Notes: a model not told the origin generated them from the letters alone. Counted from the stretch's first letter, positions 44,959 through 54,005 are shown. The stretch is DNA of 64,000 nucleotides from DATJGR01 sp963735085 (GCA_963735085.1 CAVTJP010000010.1:124001-188000), one strand, 5' to 3'. Numbers and translations: made by a program.

Positions 44959-45885
44959 TCAGGTGGGGCTCATGATGTATGCGGCGCCTCTTTCGGCGAG
45001 CCACGCACTGGCGAATTCGGCGCGTGGGCACTGCCGCGGTACGGCGCTCGCGTCCTTCGCGGCGGGGTCGTTGATGTACGCCCAGTTCTGATCGAACCCA
45101 GTCACGACGACAAGGTGTCCCGCGGTCGCCGCCAATGCGGCGCCCCGAAGAGCCCCGGCGGCGAAGCGGATGCTTGCAACGATGGGCAGCCCGCGATCGA
45201 TAATCGGCACGGCCTCGTCAATTTCGGTAAAGCACTCGACGGCTGCCACGAGCCCGGCATCCGCTGCAGTTCGCACCGCCAGGGGCCACACGCCGAACAG
45301 CCCCGATGGTGCGTGCAGCGTGCCCCGTACCACGTCCGAAAGCGGTGTCTCGATGCCGTGAAAGTGCAACAACATTGCAAGGCTGGTCGGTGAGCAGATG
45401 CGGTGTCGAAGCGATCGAGGTGCGGACAGTTGGCTGACGGCCGGCACTGCGATGCGCGCGCTGTTCCTGCAGCCCGGCCCCGGCGAATGTCGAAATGCGC
45501 GGCTCGAGATGCACAGCAGATAGTCTTGCGGCGGCTGCACGGATGCGACCGAGACCGTCACGGTGGGTGCATGCAGATCCGCCCGACAATGAAAATAGTC
45601 GATGTGGGTCGTGACGCGCGCATCCGTGGTCGGAACATCGGGTGCGGTGGGTGCGGTCGGGTCCAACCGCCACGTCGCCTGGTCGCTTGCCAGCTCTACG
45701 GAAAAGTCGGTGTTCGCGACACCCAGTTGCGCGAAGCTCGGCACCACAATGTGGTCGTTGGGGATATCGGGCAACGTCACGGTCGAAGACCAGCCGCCGC
45801 TGCACGGCGACCACGTGGTGGTGCCCGAGGTCGCCAACGGATAGTGTAGGGCGACGCGGTCGGACGCGAATCGCAAGGTTTGCAC
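44959..45885 (-). CDS. C39-like cysteine peptidase family protein
   Basis: 308 residues from GTG 45885. The first 150 residues are a beta-rich region with no named domain. The second half reads as a papain-like C39_2 peptidase: RICSPTSLAMLLHFHG supplies the Cys, AGHLVVVTGFDQNWAYINDP the His and Asp, and GLPIVASIRF the core strand. Standalone members are often predicted peptidases, some processing lipidated or peptide substrates, without a known target here. It heads the GNAT-S9-ddl run and is divergent from the glutaredoxin-like gene. Confidence 0.8.
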   Translation of the reverse strand: MQTLRFASDRVALHYPLATSGTTTWSPCSGGWSSTVTLPDIPNDHIVVPSFAQLGVANTDFSVELASDQATWRLDPTAPTAPDVPTTDARVTTHIDYFHCRADLHAPTVTVSVASVQPPQDYLLCISSRAFRHSPGPGCRNSARIAVPAVSQLSAPRSLRHRICSPTSLAMLLHFHGIETPLSDVVRGTLHAPSGLFGVWPLAVRTAADAGLVAAVECFTEIDEAVPIIDRGLPIVASIRFAAGALRGAALAATAGHLVVVTGFDQNWAYINDPAAKDASAVPRQCPRAEFASAWLAERGAAYIMSPT

Positions 45886-45932
45886 TACCGGCTCCGTGTT
45901 ACAGACGCGATATTGCCAAGGGGCTCGAGTTC

Positions 45933-46166
45933 GTGATCAAGGCACTCACGCTGTATTCGACCGAGGCTTGTCATCTGTGCGAACGCGCGGAGCGACTGCT
46001 GCGTAGTATGCCAGAACTGCGCGATGTGACTCTCGACGTGATCGACATCGCCAATGACGAAACGCTGCTCGGGCGGTACGGCACGTCGATTCCGGTGCTG
46101 GCCGTGCCATCGGGCGAAATCGCCTGGCCGTTCAATGCCGACGACATTCTGCAGTTGTTGTCCTGA
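45933..46166 (+). CDS. Glutaredoxin-like thiol-disulfide protein
   Basis: 77 residues. A short thioredoxin fold: ALTLYSTEACHLCERAERLL carries the CxxC (CHLC) active site, and VTLDVIDIANDETLLGRYG with SIPVLAV provides the cis-Pro strand. Typical of DUF836/glutaredoxin-family small proteins. I set the start at GTG 45933, with GGGG eight bases upstream; longer readings to 45642 lie opposite the C39-like gene. It is divergent from the C39-like gene and convergent with tatD. Confidence 0.85.
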   Translation: MIKALTLYSTEACHLCERAERLLRSMPELRDVTLDVIDIANDETLLGRYGTSIPVLAVPSGEIAWPFNADDILQLLS

Positions 46167-46191
46167 CATAGCGTCGCACCAACCCAGGTTC

Positions 46192-46971
46192 TCAACCGAA
46201 GCCAAAAACGCGGACCGCATTTTCGCTTGTGATGCGTCGGATGTGTTCGATCGCTTGGCCTCGCGCTGTCGCGATGGCCCGGACAATCCAGATCAGATTT
46301 GCCGGCTCGTTGCGCCGCACCTTCGGTTTTGGCTGCATCGTGCGCGGCAAAAGATAAGGCGAATCCGTTTCTATCAGCAGTCTGTCGTCGGGGATCTGCG
46401 CAACCAGCGATCGCAGTTCGCCGCCGCGGCGGTCATCGCAGATCCAGCCGGTAACGCCGATGTGACAATCGAGTTCGAGGTAGCGGGAAAGTTGGTTGGC
46501 GTTGCCGGTGAAACAATGCACGACGGCATCGAGCAACGATGAGCGGTGTCGTTCGAGGTGTTCGCCAACTGCCGTTCCGGTGTCGCGATCGTGAACGAAG
46601 ACCGGGCGCCGAAGGCGCGCCGCGAGTTCGAGTTGTGCCTCGAAAACGGCGTGCTGAACCGCTGGTGCAGAGTAATTTCGATTGAAGTCGAGACCGGTCT
46701 CGCCGATTGCGCAAACGTGCTGCGAGACCGCCATACGCGCGAGTTCGTCGAGCCATGCACCGGACGCGCGCGCGGCATCGTGCGGATGTATGCCAACGGT
46801 GCACGACAGTCGCGGGTAACGCGCGCACAGCGCGACAGCCGCCGCGCTCGAGTCGATATCCGTGCCGGTGACGACGATACGTTCGACGCCGGCATCGGCG
46901 GCGCGTTCGAGCACAACGTCGAGGTCGGCGCGGAAGCTCTCGTGGGTCAGGTTGGCGCCGATGTCGATCAT
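46192..46971 (-). CDS. tatD: TatD family metal-dependent DNase/hydrolase
   Basis: 259 residues. TIM-barrel metal site: MIDIGANLTHESFRADLD at the start, AIGETGLDFNRNY, VFVHDRDTG, VVHCFTGNA and the terminal LLIETDSPYLLPR. TatD-type proteins are 3'-5' exonucleases acting on DNA damage or RNA. It starts six bases after the slt stop, so it is probably co-transcribed with it. Confidence 0.95.
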   Translation of the reverse strand: MIDIGANLTHESFRADLDVVLERAADAGVERIVVTGTDIDSSAAAVALCARYPRLSCTVGIHPHDAARASGAWLDELARMAVSQHVCAIGETGLDFNRNYSAPAVQHAVFEAQLELAARLRRPVFVHDRDTGTAVGEHLERHRSSLLDAVVHCFTGNANQLSRYLELDCHIGVTGWICDDRRGGELRSLVAQIPDDRLLIETDSPYLLPRTMQPKPKVRRNEPANLIWIVRAIATARGQAIEHIRRITSENAVRVFGFG

Positions 46972-46977
46972 CGGCTG

Positions 46978-48969
46978 TCAGCGCTCGTTTGCTTCGAGAA
47001 AAGGCGTCGGATGTCCCAGGCGCTGTCCGTACACGTACGCGAACGCCAGCACGCTTTTTACGTAATTGCGCGTTTCGGGGAACGGAATAGTTTCGATCCA
47101 CACGTCTGCGGGTCGAGCGGGGCGATCGTGCAGCCAGCGGTCGACGCGGTACGCGCCAGCATTGTAGGCAGCCGCGGCGAGCACGCGGTTACCATCATAG
47201 CGCGCCAACAGTTCGGCGATGTGGCGGCTAGCGATCTGGATATTGATGGCCGGATCGAATAAGTCCCCCGATGCCGGAACCGGCACGCCCGAATTGCGCG
47301 CGGTTTCTGCGGCTGTTGCGGGCATCAGTTGCATGACGCCGAGCGCGCCGGCCGGCGAGCGGGCGGCCGGTGCGAAGGCGCTTTCCTGGCGCGCAATTCC
47401 GTACAGGAAACTGATTGGTACCGTGGTTGCGCGACTCTCTTTGATGAACAGCGTTGTATAGGGTGTGGGAAAGCGCAGCGCCAGATCGTCGTGCAGATCG
47501 GCTGCGTTGGCAGCCATGATGCTGAGATTGATCCAGCCGAGGTCGGCAAGCACGTGCGCTGCTGCGGCGTTGTCGGCATCGGTCAGGTCGGGCGATAGCA
47601 TTGCCCATTCGCGGCGTGCGTTGGCGAGGTCACCAACCGCATATAGTTCCCGCAATCGCAACATCGCGGGCCGTTGTTGCAGCCGGGCCACGATGGTGGG
47701 CGCGGGGCGGCTCGGATGGTCGTTGAGCGCGAGCGGGGTACCCAGCGTTTGCGCAGCGAGAAATCCGTAGTACTGACGGTCGTTCGCGATGTCCAGCCAT
47801 GGCGCGGTGGTCGTGGCGCTCGGTTTGGCGACAAGTGCGCGTTGCGCGCGACCGAGCCAGTATCGCCAGCGCTGTTTGGCGCGCTCGTCGGCGTCCAGAC
47901 GTTGAATCAACGAGATCACGCCAGGCCAATCCCGGTTCATTACGCAGGCGAGAATCTGCGCTTCGTAGACGAGCAGATGGCGACCGTCGGGACTGGGCGA
48001 GAGGTCTGCATTCGGCTCGATGATGCCGCGACGCGCGAAGCCGATGGCCAGGTCCTGCTCGATGATGCGTGTGTCGTCGTGGTCGAACGACAGTGCCTTG
48101 CGATAAGTCGACCACGCTGCGGCGGCAGCATCCGGGTCGAGTGATGCAAGTCGGCGAACGCCGAATGTGACGATCTGGCGCGTGGTTGCATCGTTTTTCG
48201 TGAAGCGTTGCGTGTGACTGATGAGCGTCGGATCGCGAGCAACACGGTAGAAGAGTTCACCTCGGTTTCGCAGCTGAGGGCTCAACGAATCGGCGAGATA
48301 GCGCGCGAGACGCCATGAGCGTGCGTGCAGTGCCAACGTGAGACGATTCCAGACAAGTTGGTTCGTCAGGTGACCGCCTTTGACCCAGGTCTCGAACACC
48401 GCGTCGCATTCGTGCGGCTGCGACACGCCGACCATCCACAGGGGCTCCACACCAGCCATTGCGCGTTTGTGATTGCCAATGCGATCCAGCGCGTGCAGAT
48501 AGTCGCATTGCCGATCGATTCGATCGCTTGGTTCATAGTTACGGACGAACAGATCCCACCTGTCCTGTTCGGCCAGATTGTCCATCCATGCGTTGTATAA
48601 GAGGTCCGCAACCGGAACGGCACTCCAGCGCTTGCGAAATGCCGAGACATCCGCGGCTTTCAGTTGCGGCAGGCGCTGCAGGTGGTCGCGAAGGTCCAGA
48701 TAGGGGTACAACGCGTAGCCGACCAGTCCGGCTTTCGCCTGTTCGAACGCCGCTGTGTCGCCCGCGTCGAGGTGTACCAGGGCTCCGAGGTAGCGCTTGC
48801 GCAACGCATCTGCATCAGGCGAGGTGACGATGCCGGTCGGCGCTGCCTCCATACCCGCTGCAGCCCCGGCCGCGGCTGCAGCGCTGGTGGTATGCCATAG
48901 CAGCATGCACAGAAATCCAACGAACGCTTTCGAGCTCCGCCGCGCGGCGGCGGCTCTGGCAGCAGCCAC
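46978..48969 (-). CDS. slt: Soluble lytic murein transglycosylase
   Basis: About 663 residues. A signal peptide (KAFVGFLCMLLWHTTSA) leads into the long alpha-superhelical U and L domains, then the lysozyme-like catalytic domain. There GIARQESAFAPAARSPAGAL contains the catalytic Glu, followed by GVMQLMPATAAETAR, DPAINIQIASRHIAELLARY and AAYNAGAYRVDRWL. It cleaves glycan strands of peptidoglycan to 1,6-anhydro products. I prefer GTG 48969, because the longer frame from 49059 translates a hairpin array with no homology. An in-frame ATG at 49029 cannot be excluded. The tatD gene follows. Confidence 0.9.
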   Translation of the reverse strand: MAAARAAAARRSSKAFVGFLCMLLWHTTSAAAAAGAAAGMEAAPTGIVTSPDADALRKRYLGALVHLDAGDTAAFEQAKAGLVGYALYPYLDLRDHLQRLPQLKAADVSAFRKRWSAVPVADLLYNAWMDNLAEQDRWDLFVRNYEPSDRIDRQCDYLHALDRIGNHKRAMAGVEPLWMVGVSQPHECDAVFETWVKGGHLTNQLVWNRLTLALHARSWRLARYLADSLSPQLRNRGELFYRVARDPTLISHTQRFTKNDATTRQIVTFGVRRLASLDPDAAAAAWSTYRKALSFDHDDTRIIEQDLAIGFARRGIIEPNADLSPSPDGRHLLVYEAQILACVMNRDWPGVISLIQRLDADERAKQRWRYWLGRAQRALVAKPSATTTAPWLDIANDRQYYGFLAAQTLGTPLALNDHPSRPAPTIVARLQQRPAMLRLRELYAVGDLANARREWAMLSPDLTDADNAAAAHVLADLGWINLSIMAANAADLHDDLALRFPTPYTTLFIKESRATTVPISFLYGIARQESAFAPAARSPAGALGVMQLMPATAAETARNSGVPVPASGDLFDPAINIQIASRHIAELLARYDGNRVLAAAAYNAGAYRVDRWLHDRPARPADVWIETIPFPETRNYVKSVLAFAYVYGQRLGHPTPFLEANER

Positions 48970-48983
48970 TAGTCTAGGTTGTT

Positions 48984-49130
48984 GAAAAACTCCGCTCGCG
49001 CGGACTTTTTCGGGCTCTCGGCCATCCATGGCCTGCGAGCCCTTCCATTTTTCAAACACCTATGTGTTCGAAAAATGCCGGTGGGTCCCTCCACCGGAGT
49101 AGCAGGCCGTTTTTCAACGGCCTGCTACTC
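48984..49130. repeat. Array of five abutting hairpins between slt and the usp gene
   Basis: Five hairpins follow one another almost without spacer: 48984-49011 (GAAAAA-C-TCCGC stem, one C-C mismatch), 49012-49042 (nested GGGCTC and GGCCAT arms), 49046-49077 (14 bp, one mismatch), 49078-49097 (7 bp, CCGGTGG) and 49097-49130 (15 bp). The region has no open reading frame with homology on its own, and it makes the slt reading frame look longer. It could be a mosaic of small repeats or an elaborate transcript-end structure between two minus-strand genes. Confidence 0.7.
49097..49130 (-). terminator. Hairpin terminator of the universal stress protein gene
   Basis: A 15-bp stem, GAGTAGCAGGCCGTT paired with 49116-49130, around loop TTTC (GAAA on the minus strand). 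It overlaps the last codons and stop of the usp gene. No long U tract follows, so its terminator activity is an inference. It is the last member of the five-hairpin array. Confidence 0.55.
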
Positions 49131-49574
49131 TTGCGGTGCGTCGCTGCCGACGCGGACGGCGAGCACGTCGGTCGGTGATCCGTGCAGAACGCCATTTGCG
49201 GTGGAGCCCAGCAGCAATGCCAGGCCGTGCCGGCCGTGGCTGCCGAGCACGACGAGATCAACAGCCTTTTCTTTCGCCACGCGATGGATTTCGGCTTCGG
49301 GCCGGCCGAAGATGAGATAGCTGCGGTCCGAGGTGACGCCAATCGAGTTTGCAAATTCAGCCAGGTGCGACTTTGCCTGCGCGTGGATCTGCTCCTGCAC
49401 AGAGGACAGGTCCATCGGAATATCTCCGCCATAGGCAAGGCTCAATGGTTCTATCACGTGGATGATATGCAGTTCGGCCTCGAAACGTTGCGAAAGGGCG
49501 AGCGCGCGATGGGCAACACGCTGGGAATCTTCGGTCAGGTCTACCGCTAGCAGAATTCGTCGGTATGCACCCAT
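49125..49574 (-). CDS. Universal stress protein
   Basis: 149 residues from ATG 49574. UspA fold: YRRILLAVDLTEDSQRVAHR at the start, ALALSQRFEAELHIIHVIEP, and the nucleotide-binding end LVVLGSHGRHGLALLLGSTA followed by LHGSPTDVLAVRVG, the G-2x-G-9x-G-(S/T)-type pattern expected of ATP-binding members. It is induced by starvation or stress in related bacteria. An alternative ATG at 49607 would add 11 residues without homology. Confidence 0.92.
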   Translation of the reverse strand: MGAYRRILLAVDLTEDSQRVAHRALALSQRFEAELHIIHVIEPLSLAYGGDIPMDLSSVQEQIHAQAKSHLAEFANSIGVTSDRSYLIFGRPEAEIHRVAKEKAVDLVVLGSHGRHGLALLLGSTANGVLHGSPTDVLAVRVGSDAPQE

Positions 49575-49665
49575 CGTTTGTCGATCCGTGAAGATTCGCG
49601 CGACCATACATCACAAGCTGCGGGACGAACAGTAGCCTTCATGAACTGTCGAACGGGGTAATTCA

Positions 49666-50271
49666 TTGAGCTGGCTCATCATAGGTCTCATTCTGGCGGT
49701 GGCCCTCGGTCCGATCATCTGGATGGTGCCATCGCGCTCGGATCGACGCCTCGCAAAGATGCGCGCGCGCGCGCGCGTTCACGGCATGCAAGTCGAGATG
49801 ACCCAACTCGACGATCTCGCCGCGGAACCTGCGGCGCGGGTCAGTGCCGGCGGTGTGCCGCGCGAACCGAAGATCGCCTGCGCCGAGTACCAGCTCGGAT
49901 TGCGACGGATTCTGCACGCCGCCCCGCACTGGAAGATTCTGCGCAAACCGACTGCGGTGCCCGGCACGGGAGAGGGCCCAATAGCCGGTTGGGTTTGGGA
50001 ATCGGAACCGGCCGGCTCTGCCGACTATTGGCTGCGGGTAGCCGAGCTGGCGAGGCAATTGCCTGCCGATGCGCGTGCGCTGATGGCCCAGCGGAGCATC
50101 GTGGCCTGTTGCTGGCGCGAACGCGTACCGGCCGAAGACGCCGTCACGAGCGTTGATCGCTTGTTCGAAACTTTGCAAAAACTCACTGAAATTCAATATC
50201 TTGAAGAATCTAACGCGACGCGTAATGAAGATTCGGATGACCCCGCCGAAGCACCCTGTACGGACGCTTGA
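49666..50271 (+). CDS. Single-pass membrane protein upstream of topA, function unknown
   Basis: 201 residues. An N-terminal transmembrane helix (LIIGLILAVALGPIIWMVP) precedes a cytoplasmic basic stretch (SDRRLAKMRARARVHGMQVE) and a mixed domain with CAEYQLGLRRIL and APHWKILRKP, ending in an acidic tail. Similar unnamed proteins are found next to topA in other gammaproteobacteria, as far as I recall. The start is TTG 49666, since no ATG or GTG precedes the helix; GGGG lies ten bases upstream. The topA start is 123 bases downstream. Confidence 0.7.
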   Translation: MSWLIIGLILAVALGPIIWMVPSRSDRRLAKMRARARVHGMQVEMTQLDDLAAEPAARVSAGGVPREPKIACAEYQLGLRRILHAAPHWKILRKPTAVPGTGEGPIAGWVWESEPAGSADYWLRVAELARQLPADARALMAQRSIVACCWRERVPAEDAVTSVDRLFETLQKLTEIQYLEESNATRNEDSDDPAEAPCTDA

Positions 50272-50394
50272 GTGATGTCACACATGTGACGCCACGGGTC
50301 GGCTGCATCGAGCGCGTGAAGTTGACAGTCCGGAAATAGACCGCGTATACATGGCGCCTTTCGCGCCGGGCCCCCCGACGCATAGAGGAGAAAT

Positions 50395-53100
50395 ATGGCC
50401 CGTTCGCTGGTCATCGTGGAGTCGCCAGCCAAGGCGCGGACCATCAATCGATATCTCGGCAAGGACTACATCGTCAAGTCGAGCATCGGGCATATCCGCG
50501 ATTTGCCCACCGGTGGCAAGGCGAGCGACCCCAAGGCGCGTGCGAAGGAAGCGGCCAAAACGCGCACTTTGTCGCCGAAAGCGAAGGAGACCTACCGTAA
50601 GAAGCGCGCGCGCGCTCAACTCGTGCGCCGGATGGGCGTCGATCCGGAGCACGATTGGGCTGCCACCTACGAAGTGCTTCCGGGTAAGCAAAAGGTCGTC
50701 GATGAACTGCGCAAGCTGGCCGAGAAGTCCGATCAGATTTTCCTCGCCACCGACCTCGACCGCGAGGGCGAGGCGATTGCCTGGCACCTGAAGGAGACCA
50801 TTGGCGGTGACCCCGAACGATATCGTCGCGTCGTCTTCAACGAGATCACCCGCAAGGCGATTCAGGAAGCGTTCGCGCATCCGACCTCGATCGATGTGAG
50901 TCGTGTCAGCGCGCAACAGGCGCGCCGGTTCCTCGATCGTGTGGTCGGCTTCGAACTTTCGCCGCTGCTGTGGGCGAAGGTCGCACGAGGATTGTCGGCC
51001 GGCCGCGTGCAGTCGGTGGCCGTCCGTCTGATCGTCGAGCGCGAACGCGAAATCCGCGCGTTCATCCCTGAGGAGTATTGGGAGGCGTTTGCGGATCTGA
51101 AGCGTCCCGGCGACGATGAAAACTACCGCTTTCAGATCGTCAAGGATCGTGGCGAGAACTATCGCCCCGTCAACGCGGCTCAATCCGACGACGCAATGCA
51201 GCGCCTGCGCGGAAAGCCGTTCACCGTCGTGTCGCGCGAAGATAAGCCGACCACCGCGCGCCCGAGCGCACCGTTCATCACCTCGACGCTTCAGCAGGCA
51301 GCGAGTACGCGGTTGTCGTTCAGCGTGAAGAAAACCATGATGATGGCGCAACGTCTCTACGAGGCGGGCCACATCACCTACATGCGCACCGACTCCACGA
51401 ATTTGTCGAGTGATGCGCTTGGCGCGGTACGCGAGTACATCGGCAAGCAATTCGGCGCCAAATACCTGCCTGAGCAACCCAATACCTATGCGAGCAAAAC
51501 CGCTGCGCAGGAAGCGCACGAGGCCATTCGGCCGTCGAACGTGAACACCGCACCGACGGCGCTCGCCGATATGGAGAGCGACGCGGTGCGCCTGTACGAG
51601 ATCATCTGGCGTCAGTTCGTCGCCTGCCAGATGCCACCGGCTGAGTACACGAGCACAACGGTGATGGCCGGCGCGGGTGATTTCGAAGCCCGCATTCGCG
51701 GCCGGATCGTGCGATTCGATGGTTTTACGCGTGTGCTGCCCGCGGTGGCGCGTAAGGACGAGGATCGCACCTTGCCCGATTTCGTTGCCGGTGAATCGCT
51801 CGATGTCACGGCAATCGAGCCGCTGCAGCATTTCACCAAACCGCCGCCGCGATACGGTGAGGCGAGTCTTGTGCGGGAACTCGAAAAGCGCGGCATCGGC
51901 CGGCCATCAACGTATGCGGCGATCATCTCGACAATTCAGGACCGCGGTTACGTCACGTTGAATGCGCGCCGATTCTATGCGGAAAAGATCGGCGAGCTGG
52001 TCACCGATCGACTGGTCGAGAACTTCGATAACCTGCTCGACTTTGGCTTTACCGCGCAACTCGAACGGGAACTCGATCAGATCGCCGATGGCGAAGCGGA
52101 TTGGCGAGCGGTTCTGAACACCTTTTATGGTGATTTTTCGGGCAAGTTGACGCGCGCTCAGGCCGACGGTGCCGGCATGCGTCCCAACGTGCCGACGAAC
52201 ACGGACATCCCGTGCGCGCAGTGTGGGCGGCCGATGCAGATTCGTACCGGCAGTACCGGTGTGTTTCTCGGTTGTTCGGGCTACGCATTGCCGCCGAAGG
52301 AGCGCTGCACGCAGACACTCAACCTGATTCCCGGCGACGAAGTCGTGGATGTCGAGGCGGATTCAGACGGTGAATCGCGGCTGCTGCGCACGAAGCAACG
52401 CTGCCCGCGCTGTGACACACCGATGGACAGCTATCTTGTCGATGAACACCGCAAGCTGCATATCTGCGGCAACAATCCCGATTGTCCGGGATATCTGGTC
52501 GAGCAGGGTGAGTTTCGAATCAAAGGGTACGATGGGCCGGTGATCGAGTGCGACAAGTGCGGTGCCCAGATGCAATTGAAATCCGGCCGCTTCGGCAAGT
52601 ACTTCGGCTGTACGAATACCAACTGCAAGAACACCCGCAAACTGCTTCGCAACGGCGAAGCCGCGCCGCCGAAATCGGACCCGGTTGCAATGCCGGAACT
52701 GCGCTGCGTCAAGGTCGACGATTACTATGTGCTGCGCGACGGTGCGTCGGGCATTTTTCTGGCCGCAAGTCAGTTTCCCAAGCATCGGGAAACGCGCGCA
52801 CCGACGGTTGCGGAGTTACAGCCGCATCGTCGCGAGATTGACCCGAAGCATCAGTATTTGCTTGATGCGCCACAGACCGATCCGGCCGGCCAGCCGGCAG
52901 TCGTCAAGTACAGTCGTAAGACGCGTGAACAGTTCGTATCGAGCGAACTGGATGGCAAACCCACAGGTTGGCGCGCGATGTATCGCAACGGGCGCTGGAT
53001 CGAGGAGACTGGCGCGAGTTCGGATGCCAAACCCGCCAAGGGAAGTCGTGTCAAGAAACGAACACCCGGCAAGCGCGGCGCGCGCCGCGCCGGATCGTGA
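50395..53100 (+). CDS. topA: DNA topoisomerase I
   Basis: 901 residues. It relaxes negatively supercoiled DNA. The Toprim domain opens MARSLVIVESPAKARTINRY; FLATDLDREGEAIAWHLKE is the metal-binding DxD/E segment. Active-site Tyr329 lies in HITYMRTDSTNLSSD. The C-terminal part has three four-Cys zinc ribbons (CAQCGRPMQIRTGSTGVF..., CPRCDTPMDSYL..., CDKCGAQMQLKSGRFGKYFG...), followed by a basic tail. GAGGAGAAAT precedes the ATG. It is followed by the 82-residue protein gene at a 10-base gap. Confidence 0.98.
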   Translation: MARSLVIVESPAKARTINRYLGKDYIVKSSIGHIRDLPTGGKASDPKARAKEAAKTRTLSPKAKETYRKKRARAQLVRRMGVDPEHDWAATYEVLPGKQKVVDELRKLAEKSDQIFLATDLDREGEAIAWHLKETIGGDPERYRRVVFNEITRKAIQEAFAHPTSIDVSRVSAQQARRFLDRVVGFELSPLLWAKVARGLSAGRVQSVAVRLIVEREREIRAFIPEEYWEAFADLKRPGDDENYRFQIVKDRGENYRPVNAAQSDDAMQRLRGKPFTVVSREDKPTTARPSAPFITSTLQQAASTRLSFSVKKTMMMAQRLYEAGHITYMRTDSTNLSSDALGAVREYIGKQFGAKYLPEQPNTYASKTAAQEAHEAIRPSNVNTAPTALADMESDAVRLYEIIWRQFVACQMPPAEYTSTTVMAGAGDFEARIRGRIVRFDGFTRVLPAVARKDEDRTLPDFVAGESLDVTAIEPLQHFTKPPPRYGEASLVRELEKRGIGRPSTYAAIISTIQDRGYVTLNARRFYAEKIGELVTDRLVENFDNLLDFGFTAQLERELDQIADGEADWRAVLNTFYGDFSGKLTRAQADGAGMRPNVPTNTDIPCAQCGRPMQIRTGSTGVFLGCSGYALPPKERCTQTLNLIPGDEVVDVEADSDGESRLLRTKQRCPRCDTPMDSYLVDEHRKLHICGNNPDCPGYLVEQGEFRIKGYDGPVIECDKCGAQMQLKSGRFGKYFGCTNTNCKNTRKLLRNGEAAPPKSDPVAMPELRCVKVDDYYVLRDGASGIFLAASQFPKHRETRAPTVAELQPHRREIDPKHQYLLDAPQTDPAGQPAVVKYSRKTREQFVSSELDGKPTGWRAMYRNGRWIEETGASSDAKPAKGSRVKKRTPGKRGARRAGS

Positions 53101-53110
53101 GGAGGACGCA

Positions 53111-53359
53111 ATGGACGAACAGTCAGATGCATTCGCCATGCTCGAGATCGTGCAGTTGTCCAACGGTGACATCGTGCTGCGCGATCCCGATGTCGGTGCC
53201 GAACCGCTGCTGAGGATTCAGTTTTCCAGGGAAGTGCGCACGATGCTCGGCGCCGGGGCAATGCAGGTTGCCAAAACGATGATCGAGGCAGCCGCCGTGC
53301 AGATGTCCGATGTTGTTGATGCCAACGATGCGTCGGCGGGGCCGGACATCGTTCACTAA
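53111..53359 (+). CDS. Small conserved protein between topA and lexA
   Basis: 82 residues. GGAGG lies five bases before the ATG at 53111. The sequence FAMLEIVQLSNGDIVLRDPD and LLRIQFSREVRTMLGAGAM then a helical MQVAKTMIEAAAVQMSD resembles short proteins next to topA/lexA in pseudomonads and relatives; none has an assigned function. It is too short and lacks any catalytic motif. It is probably co-transcribed with topA and convergent with lexA (22-base gap). Confidence 0.75.
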   Translation: MDEQSDAFAMLEIVQLSNGDIVLRDPDVGAEPLLRIQFSREVRTMLGAGAMQVAKTMIEAAAVQMSDVVDANDASAGPDIVH

Positions 53360-53381
53360 AATCGTTTGCTCGCGCGGGCGT

Positions 53382-53981
53382 TCAGTGGCGGCGGATCACG
53401 CCGACGCTCAAGCCCTCGATCGCGAACGACTGTCGTTCCAGATCCACTTCGATCGGTTCATACGCGTCGTTCTCCGCCAACAACGTCAGGCGGCCGCGGC
53501 CGCGCGGACGGCGCAATCGCTTCACGGTGACTTCGTCATCGATTCGGGCCACGACGATTTCGCCGTCACGCGCGTCCTCGGCTTTGTGAACCGCGAGCAG
53601 GTCGCCGTCGAAGATACCCGCATTGATCATGCTGTCGCCGCGGACGCGCAGCAGGTAGTCGGCGCGGGGACGGAAGAAATTCCCGGCCAGATCACAACTA
53701 CCTTCGATGTGCTCATGCGCGAGAATCGGACTTCCCGCGGCGACGCGACCAATGATCGGCAAGCCCGGCGGTTCGGGCAAACGGATGCCGCGTGACGTTC
53801 CGGGAATCATTTCGATGGCGCCTTTGCGCGCCAGCGCCTTCAAATGTTCTTCTGCGGCGTTGGGTGACTTGAAGCCGAGTTCGGTTGCGATGTCTGCGCG
53901 GGTCGGCGGGTAGCCGGTATCGAGGATGTGGCGTCGGATCAGGTCGAGTACCTGCGACTGACGAACGGTCAAACCCTGCAT
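53382..53981 (-). CDS. lexA: LexA, SOS transcriptional repressor and self-cleaving protease
   Basis: 199 residues. An N-terminal winged helix-turn-helix (LTVRQSQVLDLIRRHILD, TRADIATELGFKSPNAAEEH) binds SOS boxes. The cleavage site is Ala82-Gly83 in GRVAAGSPI, the catalytic Ser is Ser117 in VRGDSMINAG, and Lys154 lies in DEVTVKRLR. RecA filaments on single-stranded DNA stimulate its self-cleavage, inducing the SOS regulon. It is autoregulated: two SOS boxes lie just upstream. Confidence 0.97.
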   Translation of the reverse strand: MQGLTVRQSQVLDLIRRHILDTGYPPTRADIATELGFKSPNAAEEHLKALARKGAIEMIPGTSRGIRLPEPPGLPIIGRVAAGSPILAHEHIEGSCDLAGNFFRPRADYLLRVRGDSMINAGIFDGDLLAVHKAEDARDGEIVVARIDDEVTVKRLRRPRGRGRLTLLAENDAYEPIEVDLERQSFAIEGLSVGVIRRH

Positions 53982-53989
53982 GCGGCTAC

Positions 53990-54005
53990 CTGTCTGGATA
54001 TACAG
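53990..54005. promoter_or_regulatory. SOS box 1 (LexA site) upstream of lexA
   Basis: CTGTCTGGATATACAG has the exact CTGT-N8-ACAG form. It lies eight bases before the lexA start codon, so LexA bound here would block its own transcription or initiation. Confidence 0.85.

Noticed and set aside
48970..49059. N-terminal extension of Slt (MFEKWKGSQAMDGREPEKVR)
   Set aside because: It comes from the five-hairpin array; a signal peptide follows the GTG at 48969, which makes that the more sensible start.
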